Below are positions 36,118-45,241 of a stretch of DNA of 64,000 nt, in pieces. The notes below the pieces were generated by a model. It had not been told where the DNA came from, did no database searches, and was given only the letters and a program-made list of their open reading frames with translations. This DNA comes from Thermoleophilia bacterium SCSIO 60948. GTDB taxonomy: Bacteria > Actinomycetota > Thermoleophilia > Solirubrobacterales > 70-9. Each line of letters begins with the position of its first letter. Position 1 is the stretch's first letter. Made by a program: the position numbers and the translations under genes. The stretch lies in the NCBI GenBank assembly GCA_021496505.1, contig CP053031.1, forward strand, positions 1,240,001 to 1,304,000, in the 5' to 3' direction.

Positions 36118-36186
36118 CGTGGCACGGTATCTGCCATCGCGGCGTGGCCGCGCTGCGCACCCCGCGCCTCGGCCTACCCTCATCCC

Positions 36187-37329
36187 GTGACCGTCGCGTC
36201 CCCGACCGACCGCGATGCGGCCGCCCTGGCCCGGGCGCTGGAGCTCGCGGAGCGCGGGCGCGGCCACGTGAGCCCGAACCCGATGGTCGGCTGCGTGATC
36301 CACACCGCTTCCGGCGAGCTCGCCGGTGAGGGCTACCACGCGCGGATCGGCGACCTCCACGCCGAGGCGGCCGCGATCGAGGACGCGAGGGGCCGCGGAG
36401 CCGACGTCCGTGGCGCGACGCTCTACGTCACCCTCGAGCCCTGCGCCCACCACGGCCGCCAGCCGCCCTGCACCGAGGCGATCATCGCCGCCGGGATCGC
36501 CGAGGTCGTGATCGCATCCGGGGATCCGAGCTCGAAGGCCGACGGGGAGGGGCCGCGCCGGCTCGAGAACGCCGGCGTGCGCGTGCGGTTCTCGGGTGGT
36601 GACGCCGAGCACGCGGCGCGAGCACTCAACCAGCCGTTTCGAAAGCACTCGCGGACCGGACGCCCGCTCGTCGTCCTCAAGTCGGCGATGACGCTCGACG
36701 GGCGCACCGCGACCGCCTCCGGTGACTCGCGCTGGATCTCCGGCGAGCGCAGTCGCGCGCTCGTCCACGAGTGGCGCGCCGAGCTCGACGCGGTCGCGGT
36801 CGGGATCGGCACCGCTCTCGCCGACGATCCGCTGCTCACGGCGCGCGATGTCGCCGACCCGGGGGCGGTCGACGGGCCGCGTCGCGTCGTCTTCGACTCG
36901 GCCGCGAGGCTCCCGCTCGGCTCGCGCCTGCTCGCGACCGCCCGCGAGCACCCGCTGACGATCCTGACCGGGCCCGCGGCCACGCCCGAGCGCATCGAGG
37001 AGTTCCGCTCCGCCGGCGCCGAGGTGGTCGAGCTCCCCTCACGTGGCCCGGCCGCGCTCGGCGAGGGGCTCGACGCGCTCGGCGAGCTCGGGGTCACCTC
37101 GATCCTGCTCGAGGGCGGCGCGACCCTCGCCGGCGCCTTCCGCGATGCGGACGAGCTCGACGAGCTGCGCCTCTTCATCGCCCCACTCGTCCTCGGGGGC
37201 GCCGACGCCCATCCCGTGCTCGGCGGCCGCGGCGCGACGACGATCGACGATGCGTTGCGCGCCGGCTCGCTTCGCGCCGAGGCCAGCGGCGAGGACCTGC
37301 TCGTCCGCGCGACGCTCAGGGAGTGGTGA
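36187..37329 (+). CDS. ribD: Bifunctional riboflavin deaminase/reductase RibD
   Basis: Deaminates and reduces the pyrimidine intermediate of riboflavin synthesis. 380 aa. The N-terminal deaminase has SPNPMVGCVI, LHAEAAAI and LEPCAHHGRQPPCTEAI (zinc site). The C-terminal reductase domain starts near residue 160 (VVLKSAMTLDGRTATASGDS) and includes ILLEGGATLAGAF. GTG 36187 follows TACCCT (36175-36180) by 6 nt, so there is no room for an FMN riboswitch. It is the first gene of the rib operon. Confidence 0.96.
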   Translation: MTVASPTDRDAAALARALELAERGRGHVSPNPMVGCVIHTASGELAGEGYHARIGDLHAEAAAIEDARGRGADVRGATLYVTLEPCAHHGRQPPCTEAIIAAGIAEVVIASGDPSSKADGEGPRRLENAGVRVRFSGGDAEHAARALNQPFRKHSRTGRPLVVLKSAMTLDGRTATASGDSRWISGERSRALVHEWRAELDAVAVGIGTALADDPLLTARDVADPGAVDGPRRVVFDSAARLPLGSRLLATAREHPLTILTGPAATPERIEEFRSAGAEVVELPSRGPAALGEGLDALGELGVTSILLEGGATLAGAFRDADELDELRLFIAPLVLGGADAHPVLGGRGATTIDDALRAGSLRAEASGEDLLVRATLREW

Positions 37330-37330
37330 G

Positions 37331-37933
37331 GTGTTCACAGGCCTGGTGAGGGAGATCGGTGAGGTGCTGCGCGTCGACCGCGACGCCGACGGCGCGAGGA
37401 TCTGGGTCCGCTGCGAGCTGGCCGGGGAGCTCGCCGACGGCGACTCGGTCTCGACCTCGGGCGTCTGCCTGACCGTCGCCTCGCTCGAGGACGGCGCCTA
37501 CCGCGCCGACGTGATCAACCAGACGCTCCGCGTCAGCTCGCTGGGTTCGCTCGAGACGGGTTCGCGGGTCAACCTCGAACCGGCGCTGCGCGCCGGCGAG
37601 GCGCTCGGCGGGCACATCGTCCAGGGCCACGTCGACGGACTCGCGCGGGTGACGGAGTCACGGCCCGACGGTTTCTCGACGAAGCTCGAGCTCGAGCTGC
37701 CGCGTGAGCTTCGTCACCTCGTCGTCGAGCACGGATCGATCACGCTGGACGGCGTGTCGCTGACTATCTCCGCCCTGACCCGTCACGGTCTCGAGGTCTC
37801 GTTGATCCCCGAGACGCTGGAGCGGACGACGCTGGGCACGAAGCGGGTCGGCGACGAGCTGAACGTCGAGGTCGACGTCGTGGCGCGGTACGTCGAGCGA
37901 ATGAGCTCGGCATGGGAGAATCGAGGCAGGTGA
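37331..37933 (+). CDS. ribE: Riboflavin synthase alpha subunit
   Basis: Dismutates two lumazine molecules to riboflavin. 200 aa composed of two similar barrels: FTGLVREIGEV at the N-terminus and GGHIVQGHVDGLARV opening the second half. SGVCLTVASL and DGVSLTISAL occupy matching positions in each half. GTG 37331 follows the ribD stop by one base, with GGGAG upstream within ribD. Confidence 0.96.
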   Translation: MFTGLVREIGEVLRVDRDADGARIWVRCELAGELADGDSVSTSGVCLTVASLEDGAYRADVINQTLRVSSLGSLETGSRVNLEPALRAGEALGGHIVQGHVDGLARVTESRPDGFSTKLELELPRELRHLVVEHGSITLDGVSLTISALTRHGLEVSLIPETLERTTLGTKRVGDELNVEVDVVARYVERMSSAWENRGR

Positions 37934-37940
37934 TCTTCAG

Positions 37941-39302
37941 ATGACAGACAACGAGCAGGGGAACCCGCGGGGGTCCGCGACCACGGCCACTCCGTTCTCG
38001 ACCATCGAGGAGGCGATCGAGGAGATCCGCCAGGGCCGGATGGTCGTCGTCTGCGACGACGAGGACCGCGAGAGCGAGGGCGACCTGACGATGGCCGCCC
38101 AGTTCGCGACGCCCGAGTCGATCAACTTCATGGCCAAGGAGGCCCGCGGGCTGATCTGCCTCGCGCTCGAGTCCGCGCGTTGCGAGGAGCTCGGCCTCGA
38201 CCTGATGGCGGCCAAGAACGAGGCGCCGCTCCAGACCGCGTTCACGGTCTCGATCGAGGCCCGCGAGGGCGTCACGACCGGCATCTCGGCCGCTGATCGC
38301 GCCCAGACGATCCAGGTCGCGGTCGATCCCCGCTCGCGACCCCGCGACCTCGTCCAGCCCGGTCACGTCTTCCCGCTCAAGGCCAAGTCCGGCGGCGTCC
38401 TCGAGCGCACCGGCCACACCGAGGCCGCGGTCGATCTCGCGCGCCTCGCCGGTGTCATCCCGGCGGGCGTGATCTGCGAGATCATGAACGAGGACGGCTC
38501 GATGGCCCGCGTCAAGGACCTCGTCGGCTACTGCGAGCGCCACGGACTCAAGATGGTCACGGTCGCCGACCTGATCGCCTACCGGCGGCGGACCGAGAAG
38601 CTCGTCGAGCGCGTCGTCTCGACCGCGATGCCGACCGAGTACGGCGACTTCTCGGTCGTCGGCTATCGCTCGCTCGTCGACGACAAGCATCACGTCGCGA
38701 TGGTCAAGGGCGAGGTCGACGGCCGCTCCGACATCCTCGTGCGCGTCCATTCCGAGTGCCTGACCGGCGACGTCTTCCACTCGCTGCGCTGCGACTGCGG
38801 CTCCCAGCTCGCCGCCGCGCTGGCCCAGATCGAGGCCGAGGGGTCGGGCGTCCTGCTCTACCTCGCCCAGGAGGGGCGCGGGATCGGGCTGCTCAACAAG
38901 CTCCGCGCCTACAAGCTCCAGGAGGAGGGTCGCGACACCGTCGACGCCAACCTCGAGCTCGGGCTGCCCGCGGACCTGCGCGACTACGGGATCGGCGCCC
39001 AGATCCTCTCCGACCTCGGGTTGACCTCGATCCGGATCCTGACCAACAACCCGAAGAAGATCCTCGGCCTCGAGGGCTACGGGCTGTCGGTCACCGAGCA
39101 GGTGCCGATCGAGACACCTTCGAACCCGCACAACGAGCGCTACCTGGCCGCCAAGCGCGACCGCATGGGCCACCGCCTGCACCACCAGGGCCTGCCGCTC
39201 GACGAGGAGATGATCCACGAGGAGCATCGCCAGGACGTCGAGCGCGAGGCGCTCGCAACACGAGAGCGACCGGGTGCGCCCGGCGAGGAGGAGAGCCGAT
39301 GA
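37941..39302 (+). CDS. ribBA: Bifunctional DHBP synthase / GTP cyclohydrolase II
   Basis: Supplies both precursors of riboflavin. 453 aa. The N-terminal RibB domain (~1-220) has [19 protein letters not shown] and [20 protein letters not shown]. The C-terminal RibA domain has [20 protein letters not shown] (zinc cysteines) and [20 protein letters not shown]. Both domains keep their signature residues, so both activities are expected. It is separated by only 7 nt from ribE; its stop overlaps the ribH ATG. Confidence 0.97.
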   Translation: MTDNEQGNPRGSATTATPFSTIEEAIEEIRQGRMVVVCDDEDRESEGDLTMAAQFATPESINFMAKEARGLICLALESARCEELGLDLMAAKNEAPLQTAFTVSIEAREGVTTGISAADRAQTIQVAVDPRSRPRDLVQPGHVFPLKAKSGGVLERTGHTEAAVDLARLAGVIPAGVICEIMNEDGSMARVKDLVGYCERHGLKMVTVADLIAYRRRTEKLVERVVSTAMPTEYGDFSVVGYRSLVDDKHHVAMVKGEVDGRSDILVRVHSECLTGDVFHSLRCDCGSQLAAALAQIEAEGSGVLLYLAQEGRGIGLLNKLRAYKLQEEGRDTVDANLELGLPADLRDYGIGAQILSDLGLTSIRILTNNPKKILGLEGYGLSVTEQVPIETPSNPHNERYLAAKRDRMGHRLHHQGLPLDEEMIHEEHRQDVEREALATRERPGAPGEEESR

Positions 39303-39766
39303 GCGCAGCCGCCGACGAGAGCTTCGACGAGCGCGTCTTCGCGCTCTGCGTCGCGAACTTCTACCCCGACCTCGCCGAGCGGCTGGTCAACTCCGCGACC
39401 GAGGCGTTCCTCGACGGCGGGGTCGCTCCGAGCTCGCTGGTCACCTACGAGGTCCCCGGCGCCTTCGAGCTCCCGACGGCCGCGAAGTGGTGCGCCGAGA
39501 CGGGCCGCTTCGACGGCGTCGCGTGCCTCGGCGCCGTGATTCGCGGCGAGACGAGCCACTACGACCACGTCTGCGACGAGGCCGCGCGCGGGATCGGCGC
39601 CGTCGCCCGCGAGACCGGGGTCCCGGTCGCCTTCGGACTGCTGACGTGCGAGACCCGCGAGCAGGCCGAGGAGCGCGCCGGCGGCGGTAAGCGAGATCAG
39701 GGCCGAAACGCCGCCGTGACGCTGCTGCGGATGAGCGAGCTGCGCGCCGAGCTCGGCCGGCGCTGA
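39299..39766 (+). CDS. ribH: 6,7-dimethyl-8-ribityllumazine synthase
   Basis: Condenses the RibBA and RibD products. 155 aa. YEVPGAFELPTAAKWCAETG, CLGAVIRGETSHYDHVCDEA and FGLLTCETREQAEERAGG are lumazine synthase motifs; the catalytic His lies in SHYDHV. ATG 39299 overlaps the ribBA stop, preceded by GAGGAGAG. It is the last gene of the rib operon, followed by a strong hairpin. Confidence 0.97.
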   Translation: MSAAADESFDERVFALCVANFYPDLAERLVNSATEAFLDGGVAPSSLVTYEVPGAFELPTAAKWCAETGRFDGVACLGAVIRGETSHYDHVCDEAARGIGAVARETGVPVAFGLLTCETREQAEERAGGGKRDQGRNAAVTLLRMSELRAELGRR

Positions 39767-39773
39767 GCCCTTC

Positions 39774-39807
39774 GCGGGCGATCCCGGGCGAGCCCCGGAT
39801 CGCCCGC
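39774..39807 (+). terminator. 11-bp perfect hairpin closing the riboflavin operon
   Basis: GCGGGCGATCC (39774-39784) and GGATCGCCCGC (39797-39807) flank a 12-nt loop that can itself pair further (CGGG/CCC). There is no T-run. The 3' arm is immediately followed by TAGGAT (39808-39813), the predicted -10 of rpmB. Confidence 0.7.
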
Positions 39808-39823
39808 TAGGATTGCGCGTCCG

Positions 39824-40015
39824 ATGGCGAAGGTCTGTCACAACTGCGGCAAGAAGCCGGCGTTCGGGAACTCCCGCAGCCACTCGATGGTCGCGACCCG
39901 CCGCCGCTTCAACCCGAACCTCCAGAAGGTCCGGATCGACGATTCGGGTAGCCCGCGCCGCGTCTACGTCTGCACCCGCTGCCTCAAGGCCGGCAAGGTC
40001 CGAAAGCACGTCTGA
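39824..40015 (+). CDS. rpmB: 50S ribosomal protein L28
   Basis: 63 aa. MAKVCHNCGKKPAFGNSRSH and RRFNPNLQKVRI are typical L28. CHNC and CTRC indicate the zinc-binding form. ATG lies 10 nt after TAGGAT, so the mRNA is predicted to be leaderless. The downstream FakA-like gene begins 13 nt after its stop. Confidence 0.97.
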   Translation: MAKVCHNCGKKPAFGNSRSHSMVATRRRFNPNLQKVRIDDSGSPRRVYVCTRCLKAGKVRKHV

Positions 40016-40028
40016 TCGGGTCGCCCTG

Positions 40029-41675
40029 GTGGCCCGCCCAGTCGAACCGGTCGAGCGCTCGATCGAGAGGTTCCGCCGGGTCCTCACGGTCGCTCTCGCG
40101 CACCTCGAGGATCGCCGGACCGAGATCAACGACCTGAACGTCTTCCCGGTCGCCGACGGCGATACGGGCGACAACATGGCGCTGACGATGCGAAACGTGC
40201 TCGGCGAGCTCGATCGCCTCGAGCGCGAGTCCGACCAGGGGCCCTCGCGGCCCGAGATCGTCCACGCCGTCGCTCGAGCCGCGCTGATGGGCGCTCGCGG
40301 CAACTCGGGTGTGATCCTGAGTCAGATCGTCCGCGGTGCCGCCGAGGTCCTCGCGACCCCGCCGGGCCGGCTGATAGACCCCGAGTTGATCGAGCAGGCG
40401 CTGGCCCGGGCCTCCGAGGCGGCGTGGACGTCGGTCCGCGAGCCCGCCGAGGGCACGATTCTCAGCGGGATCGCGGCGATGGCCGCCGCCGTGCGCGAGC
40501 ACCGCGAGCGCTGGGAGGGCGGCCGGCTCTCCGAGCAGGCGAGCTTCGACGAGCAGAACGCGCTACTGGCCGGGATGATGGCGACGGCTCTGTTCGCGGC
40601 CGAGGAGGCCGTGCGCCTGTCGCCGACCCAGCTCGAGGTCCTCGCCGAGGCCGACGCGGTCGACGCCGGCGCCCTCGGCCTCGCGGTGATCGTCCGCGGG
40701 CTCGTCGCCGGGCTGGCCGGCGAGGAGGCCGAGCTGCCGCCCCTACCGCACTACGCGCCCGCCCGGCTCGACCGCGTCCATCACGCCGAGGACGCCGCCT
40801 TCCAGTTCTGCACGAACCTCATCGTCACCGGCTCCGGCCTCGACCGCGAGAGCTTCGTCTCGCCGCTCGAGGCGCTCGGCGACTCGGTCCTCGTCGTCGG
40901 CGACGATGAGACGCTCAAGGTCCACGTGCACACGGACGACCCGGACGCGGCCAAGCGGGTCTTCGAGCACTCGGGCGCGGTGATCGCCCGCGAGGAGATC
41001 GCCGACATGCACGCCCAGGTCGCCGAGCAGATGGCGCGGCTCGGCGTGAGGACCGGCGTCGTCGCCGTGGCCTCGGGCGAGGGGATGAAGCGCCTGTTCG
41101 AGGAGCGCGGCGCGATCGTCGTCGACGGCGGGCCGACCCTCAACCCGTCGACGGGCGACATCGCCGCCGGGATCGAGCGCGCGCCCGGCGAGGGCGTTCT
41201 CGTCCTGCCGAACTCGCGCGACGTCGAGATGGCGGCGCGCGAGGCGGCCGCGATCGCCGAGCGCGAGGTCCTGGTCATAGCCTCACGCTCGCCGCAGGCC
41301 GCGCTCTCCGCGCTCGTCGAGCTCGACACCGACGCCCCCGCCGCCGAGAACGCCGAGCGGATCGGTTCGCTGCTCGGCTCGATCCGCACGGGCGGGGTGG
41401 CCCCGGCCGCCAAGGACGACGTCGAAGGCCGGTTTCGCCGCGGTGACACAGTCGGCTTCCTGGACGGTGCGGTGATCGCCTGGGGCGGCACGGGGAGCGT
41501 CGTCCGCCAGACCGCGGCCGCGGTGGCCGACGGATGCGAGATCCTCACCGTGATCGCCGGCGCGGGCGCACCGATAACCCTCGCCGACCTGGACCTCGGA
41601 CTCGACGGCGACGTCGAGGTCGACTCGCACGTCGGCGATCAGCCGAGCTGGTGGTGGCTGCTCGCGGCGGAGTAG
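40029..41675 (+). CDS. DhaL/DAK2-domain protein, FakA (YloV)-like fatty acid kinase subunit
   Basis: 548 aa. The DhaL nucleotide-binding domain has INDLNVFPVADGDTGDNM and GARGNSGVILSQIVRG in the first ~100 residues. The middle and C-terminal parts (CTNLIVTGSG, VHVHTDDPD, GEGMKRLFEERGA, GTGSVVRQTAAAV) match YloV/FakA proteins, which phosphorylate fatty acids bound by a DegV-type FakB partner. Position after rpmB and near recG is the conserved yloV locus. GTG 40029 has no clear ribosome site, so the start is uncertain. Confidence 0.85.
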   Translation: MARPVEPVERSIERFRRVLTVALAHLEDRRTEINDLNVFPVADGDTGDNMALTMRNVLGELDRLERESDQGPSRPEIVHAVARAALMGARGNSGVILSQIVRGAAEVLATPPGRLIDPELIEQALARASEAAWTSVREPAEGTILSGIAAMAAAVREHRERWEGGRLSEQASFDEQNALLAGMMATALFAAEEAVRLSPTQLEVLAEADAVDAGALGLAVIVRGLVAGLAGEEAELPPLPHYAPARLDRVHHAEDAAFQFCTNLIVTGSGLDRESFVSPLEALGDSVLVVGDDETLKVHVHTDDPDAAKRVFEHSGAVIAREEIADMHAQVAEQMARLGVRTGVVAVASGEGMKRLFEERGAIVVDGGPTLNPSTGDIAAGIERAPGEGVLVLPNSRDVEMAAREAAAIAEREVLVIASRSPQAALSALVELDTDAPAAENAERIGSLLGSIRTGGVAPAAKDDVEGRFRRGDTVGFLDGAVIAWGGTGSVVRQTAAAVADGCEILTVIAGAGAPITLADLDLGLDGDVEVDSHVGDQPSWWWLLAAE

Positions 41676-41701
41676 AAGGGCAGGGGGTAGGGTCGCGCCG
41701 C

Positions 41702-42457
41702 GTGAGTCGCCCCGTCCTCTGGCACATCCCGATCTCGCACTACAGCGAGAAGGCACGCTGGGCGCTCGACCGAAAGCGCGTCGAATTCGAGCTCCGCGCC
41801 CCGTCGCCGCCCGCCCACATGGCGGTCGCGCTGTGGTTGACCCGGGGCGGCCAGGTGACGTTCCCGATCCTCGACATGGACGGCCGCAGGGCCGGGGGCA
41901 GCGCGGCGATCGTCGCGCTCCTCGACGAGCTGCGCCCCGGTGAGGATCTGATCCCCTCCGATCCTCCCGAGCGCTACGAGGCGCTCGAGATCGAGCGCTT
42001 CTTCGACGCGGAGGTCGGACCCGCCGCTCGGCTTCTGAGCTGGCACCACGCGAGCAGCGAGGAGGGCGGGCTCGACAGCTTCGCCAAGCGGTCGCTGCCG
42101 GGGCCGCTGCGTGGCTCCGGCCTCGCTGTTCGCGGCGCCGCCGATTTCACCCGTGTCTTCGTGCGGACCCGCTACCGCGTCGCCGACCCGGCTGCGGCGC
42201 AGGACGCCGAGCGCAAGCTCGAGGCGGCCTTCGACCTGATCGAGGGGAAGCTCGTGTCCGGTGGCGGGGAGTTCCTCGTCGGCGATCGGTTCAGCGTCGC
42301 CGACCTGACCGCGGCCTCGCTGCTCTACCCGCTCGTCCGGCCCGAGGGGGCGCCCCGCGGGCCCGACGTACCGGCCGGGGTGGAGCGTGTGCGAGATCGC
42401 ATGCGCGAACGCCCGGCGTGGGCCTGGGTCGAGCGGATGTTCGCCGAGCAGCGCTGA
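41702..42457 (+). CDS. Glutathione S-transferase-fold protein
   Basis: 251 aa. An N-terminal thioredoxin-like half (LWHIPISHYSEKARWALDRK, then VTFPILDMDG with the cis-proline context and GGSAAIVALLD) is followed by a helical C-terminal half containing FLVGDRFSVADLTAASLLYP. These are GST signatures. Actinobacteria usually lack glutathione, so another thiol or a non-enzymatic role is possible. GTG 41702 lies 8 nt after TAGGGT (41688-41693). It is an insertion between the fakA-like gene and recG. Confidence 0.82.
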   Translation: MSRPVLWHIPISHYSEKARWALDRKRVEFELRAPSPPAHMAVALWLTRGGQVTFPILDMDGRRAGGSAAIVALLDELRPGEDLIPSDPPERYEALEIERFFDAEVGPAARLLSWHHASSEEGGLDSFAKRSLPGPLRGSGLAVRGAADFTRVFVRTRYRVADPAAAQDAERKLEAAFDLIEGKLVSGGGEFLVGDRFSVADLTAASLLYPLVRPEGAPRGPDVPAGVERVRDRMRERPAWAWVERMFAEQR

Positions 42458-42469
42458 GCGCTGCCTCGA

Positions 42470-42985
42470 CTACCAGCCGAGCGTTCCCGGCTCGCCCTTG
42501 ACCGGGCCGACGATCTCCGCCGTCATCCAGCCCCCGTAGAAGCGCCCGGGCTGTGGTCCGACGGGTTCGCCACCGAGCAGGCACTCGTCGACCCTGCCGG
42601 GGTAGAAGCACAGCGCTCCGGCGAGCTCGCGAAAGCGCGGCGTCGGCTCGAGGTAGGTCCAGGCGGCGGCCTCCGAGCGGCGCTCGCCGACGACGAGGTC
42701 GAAGTACGTCGCTCGACCCTTCCACTCGCAGAGGCTGCCGTGCGCCGCGGAGCGCTCGAGCAGGTCCATGCGCACGTCGGCGGCCGGGACGTAGACCGTC
42801 GGCGGGCTCGCCGTCTCGAGGACGCGCCAGGCGCGGTCGGACTCGGCGACCGTCTCGCCGCCGAAGCGGATCGTGACGCGCGGCTCGCAGGCCACCAGGG
42901 CGGGAGGCCGCGGGTAGTCCCAGACCGACTCGTACGGCCGCCCGTTCGGCGCGAGGCCGGAGTCCGCTGCTTCGCGCTCTGCCAT
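42470..42985 (-). CDS. DUF427 domain protein
   Basis: 171 aa. YESVWDYPRPPALVACEP, VYVPAADVRMDLLERS, CEWKGRATYFDLVVG and AWTYLEPTP match the DUF427 pattern, a small beta fold of uncertain function. ATG 42985 is 9 nt from TACGCT (reverse strand, 43000-42995), which overlaps the recG -10 on the other strand. It converges on the GST gene with 12 nt between the stops. Confidence 0.85.
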   Translation of the reverse strand: MAEREAADSGLAPNGRPYESVWDYPRPPALVACEPRVTIRFGGETVAESDRAWRVLETASPPTVYVPAADVRMDLLERSAAHGSLCEWKGRATYFDLVVGERRSEAAAWTYLEPTPRFRELAGALCFYPGRVDECLLGGEPVGPQPGRFYGGWMTAEIVGPVKGEPGTLGW

Positions 42986-42994
42986 CGGCGGCCG

Positions 42995-43004
42995 AGCGTA
43001 GCCT
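42995..43004. promoter_or_regulatory. Overlapping divergent -10 elements (DUF427 / recG)
   Basis: AGCGTAGCCT. Reverse-strand TACGCT (43000-42995) and forward TAGCCT (42999-43004) share the central TA. Each lies 7-9 nt from the start codon it serves. Two polymerases cannot occupy both, so the two transcripts should compete. Confidence 0.6.
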
Positions 43005-43011
43005 CAGGGGG

Positions 43012-45222
43012 ATGGAAGCGGCAGGGCTTGGGACCGGGCGCACGCGCGGCGAGCCACCCGGGGTGCTGGGTGGGCTCGAGCCGGCGGACGGCTCGCGCCC
43101 GCCGACGCGATCGCTGCCGCGTCCTTCGCGGCTCGCCCGTCCCCTGACCTCGTTGCCCGGCATCGGGCCGCGGCTCGCCGAGCTCGCGAAGGCGCTCGGC
43201 ATCGCCGATCTCGCCGACCTGCTCTGGCACCTGCCGCGCGACCACCGCGCCCCGTCCTCGGTGACCCCGATCGCCGAGCTCAAGCTGGGGGAGAAGGCAA
43301 CCGTCCTCGCGACGGTCCGGAGTGCCCGGATCCGCCCGACGCGCCGGCCCGGCTTCAGGATCCTCGAGGCCAACGTCGCCGACGAGAGCGGTCCGATGCG
43401 GGCCCTCTGGTTCAACCAGGCCTGGCTCGCCGAGCGGCTCGCACCCGGTCGGCGCGTTCTGCTGACCGGCAAGCTCGAGCGCTCGGACTTCAAGGTCTCG
43501 GGTCACGAGCTGCTCGCCGCCGACGCCGCCGAGCGCGAGGGGGCGGGGATCAGCACGAGCGGCCTCGTGCCGCTGCACCCGGCCTCCGAGCGGCTCAAGG
43601 CCGATCGGATCCGCGGCTGGGTGGCGCGCGCCCTGCCGCTCGCCGGCGACCTGATCGAGCCGCTCCCGGCGGCGCTTCGTACCCGGCTCGGGTTTCCGAG
43701 GGTCGACGAGGCGATCCGGGCGATGCACTTTCCGCGCTCCCAGCCGGACGCCGACCTCGCTCGCAGGCGGCTCGCCTTCGACGAGCTCTTCGTCCACCAG
43801 GCGGCGCTCGCCGCGCGCCGCGCCGCTCGCCGCCAGGCTCGACGCGGCGTCGCGCTCGATGCGCCGGGATCCCGGGTCGCCGACTGGCTCGACTCGCTGC
43901 CGTTCTCGCCGACGGCCGGCCAGCGAGCGGCGATCGACGAGATCGACCGCGACCTCGGCTCGGGCCGCGCGATGCAGCGCCTGCTGATGGGCGAGGTCGG
44001 ATCGGGCAAGACCGTGGTCGCGCTCTACGTGATGTTGCGCGCGCTCGAGAATGGGCGCCAGGCGGCGCTGATGGCGCCTACCGAGACGCTCGCCGAGCAG
44101 CATGCGGCGACGCTCGCCAAGCTGCTCGCCGATTCGGACGATCGGTTCGACCTGCTGACCGGAGCCACGCCGGCCGCCGCGCGTCGCGAGATCCTCGCCC
44201 GGCTCGCAGCCGGCGAGCCGCGTCTCGTCGTCGGAACCCACGCCCTGATCGAGCCGGACGTCGAGATCCCCGGCCTGGCGGTCTGCGTCGTCGATGAGCA
44301 GCACCGCTTCGGCGTCAACCAGCGAGCCGCGCTCGACGCCAAGCTCTCGCGCGAGGGCACGGGGGAGCCGGAGGCCCCGCACGTTCTCCACATGACGGCG
44401 ACCCCGATCCCCCGGACGCTCTCGCTGACGGCGTTCGGCGATCTCGACACGACGGTGCTGAGCGAACTGCCGGCCGGTCGCCAGCCGATCCGCAGCTGGG
44501 CGGTGGGGGAGAACAAGCGCCCCGGGGCGTATGAGTTCCTGCGCGAGCGCCTCCGCGAGGGGCGCCAGGCATTCGTGGTCTGTGCCCTCGTCTCCGACTC
44601 CGACAAGCTCAACGCCAGGGCGGCCGAGTCCGAGCGCGAGCGTCTCGCCGCCGGCGAGTTGCGCGACTTCGAGGTCGGCCTGCTCCACGGCCAGATGAGC
44701 TCGGCGCGCAAGGCCGAGGCGATGGCCGCGTTCGCGTCGGGTGAGACCGACGTGCTGGTCGCGACGACGGTGATCGAGGTCGGCATCGACGTGCCGAACG
44801 CGACGGTGATGCTGATCGAGGATGCCGAGCGCTACGGGCTCTCCCAGCTCCACCAGCTCCGTGGGCGGGTCGGACGGGGTGAGCACGAGTCCTATTGCAT
44901 CCTGTTCGCCAACGGCGACTCCGAGCTCGCCCGGCGCCGTATGGAGGCGATCGCGAGCGGCCGCGATGGCTTCTGGCTGGCCGAGGTCGATCTCAGCCTG
45001 CGCGGCGAGGGAGAGGTGCTCGGCACACGCCAGAGCGGGCTGCCGCGCTACCGCTGCGCGGAGCTGCCGGCCGACGGCGAGCTGCTCGTCGAGGCACGGC
45101 GCGAGCTGATGGCCGCCGTCGAGAGCCACGAGGGCGGGTTCGACGCCGCCGAGCTGGCCCCCCTGATGAGCGAGGCCCGGCGGCGGTTCGGCGACGAGCG
45201 GATCGCCGCGGTGGCCGCCTAG
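43012..45222 (+). CDS. recG: ATP-dependent DNA helicase RecG
   Basis: Remodels stalled forks and Holliday junctions. 736 aa. The N-terminal wedge region includes PLTSLPGIGPRLAELAKALG and HLPRDHR. Helicase motif I is GEVGSGKTVVALYVM, motif II DEQHRFGVNQR, and motif VI lies in LHQLRGRVGRGEHESYC. The N-terminal ~40 residues are a low-complexity extension. ATG 43012 is set by TAGCCT 7 nt upstream. Confidence 0.97.
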   Translation: MEAAGLGTGRTRGEPPGVLGGLEPADGSRPPTRSLPRPSRLARPLTSLPGIGPRLAELAKALGIADLADLLWHLPRDHRAPSSVTPIAELKLGEKATVLATVRSARIRPTRRPGFRILEANVADESGPMRALWFNQAWLAERLAPGRRVLLTGKLERSDFKVSGHELLAADAAEREGAGISTSGLVPLHPASERLKADRIRGWVARALPLAGDLIEPLPAALRTRLGFPRVDEAIRAMHFPRSQPDADLARRRLAFDELFVHQAALAARRAARRQARRGVALDAPGSRVADWLDSLPFSPTAGQRAAIDEIDRDLGSGRAMQRLLMGEVGSGKTVVALYVMLRALENGRQAALMAPTETLAEQHAATLAKLLADSDDRFDLLTGATPAAARREILARLAAGEPRLVVGTHALIEPDVEIPGLAVCVVDEQHRFGVNQRAALDAKLSREGTGEPEAPHVLHMTATPIPRTLSLTAFGDLDTTVLSELPAGRQPIRSWAVGENKRPGAYEFLRERLREGRQAFVVCALVSDSDKLNARAAESERERLAAGELRDFEVGLLHGQMSSARKAEAMAAFASGETDVLVATTVIEVGIDVPNATVMLIEDAERYGLSQLHQLRGRVGRGEHESYCILFANGDSELARRRMEAIASGRDGFWLAEVDLSLRGEGEVLGTRQSGLPRYRCAELPADGELLVEARRELMAAVESHEGGFDAAELAPLMSEARRRFGDERIAAVAA

Positions 45223-45241
45223 GCGGCGCGGGAGCATCGGT

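Noticed and set aside
36118-36186. Possible FMN riboswitch before ribD
   Set aside because: The -10 lies 6 nt before the start codon, leaving no leader; no RFN-like sequence is visible.
34759-36951. Extension of the flippase frame by ~280 codons upstream
   Set aside because: The added part is antisense to ribD and low in complexity; the -10 and GTG at 36129-36117 give a sensible start.
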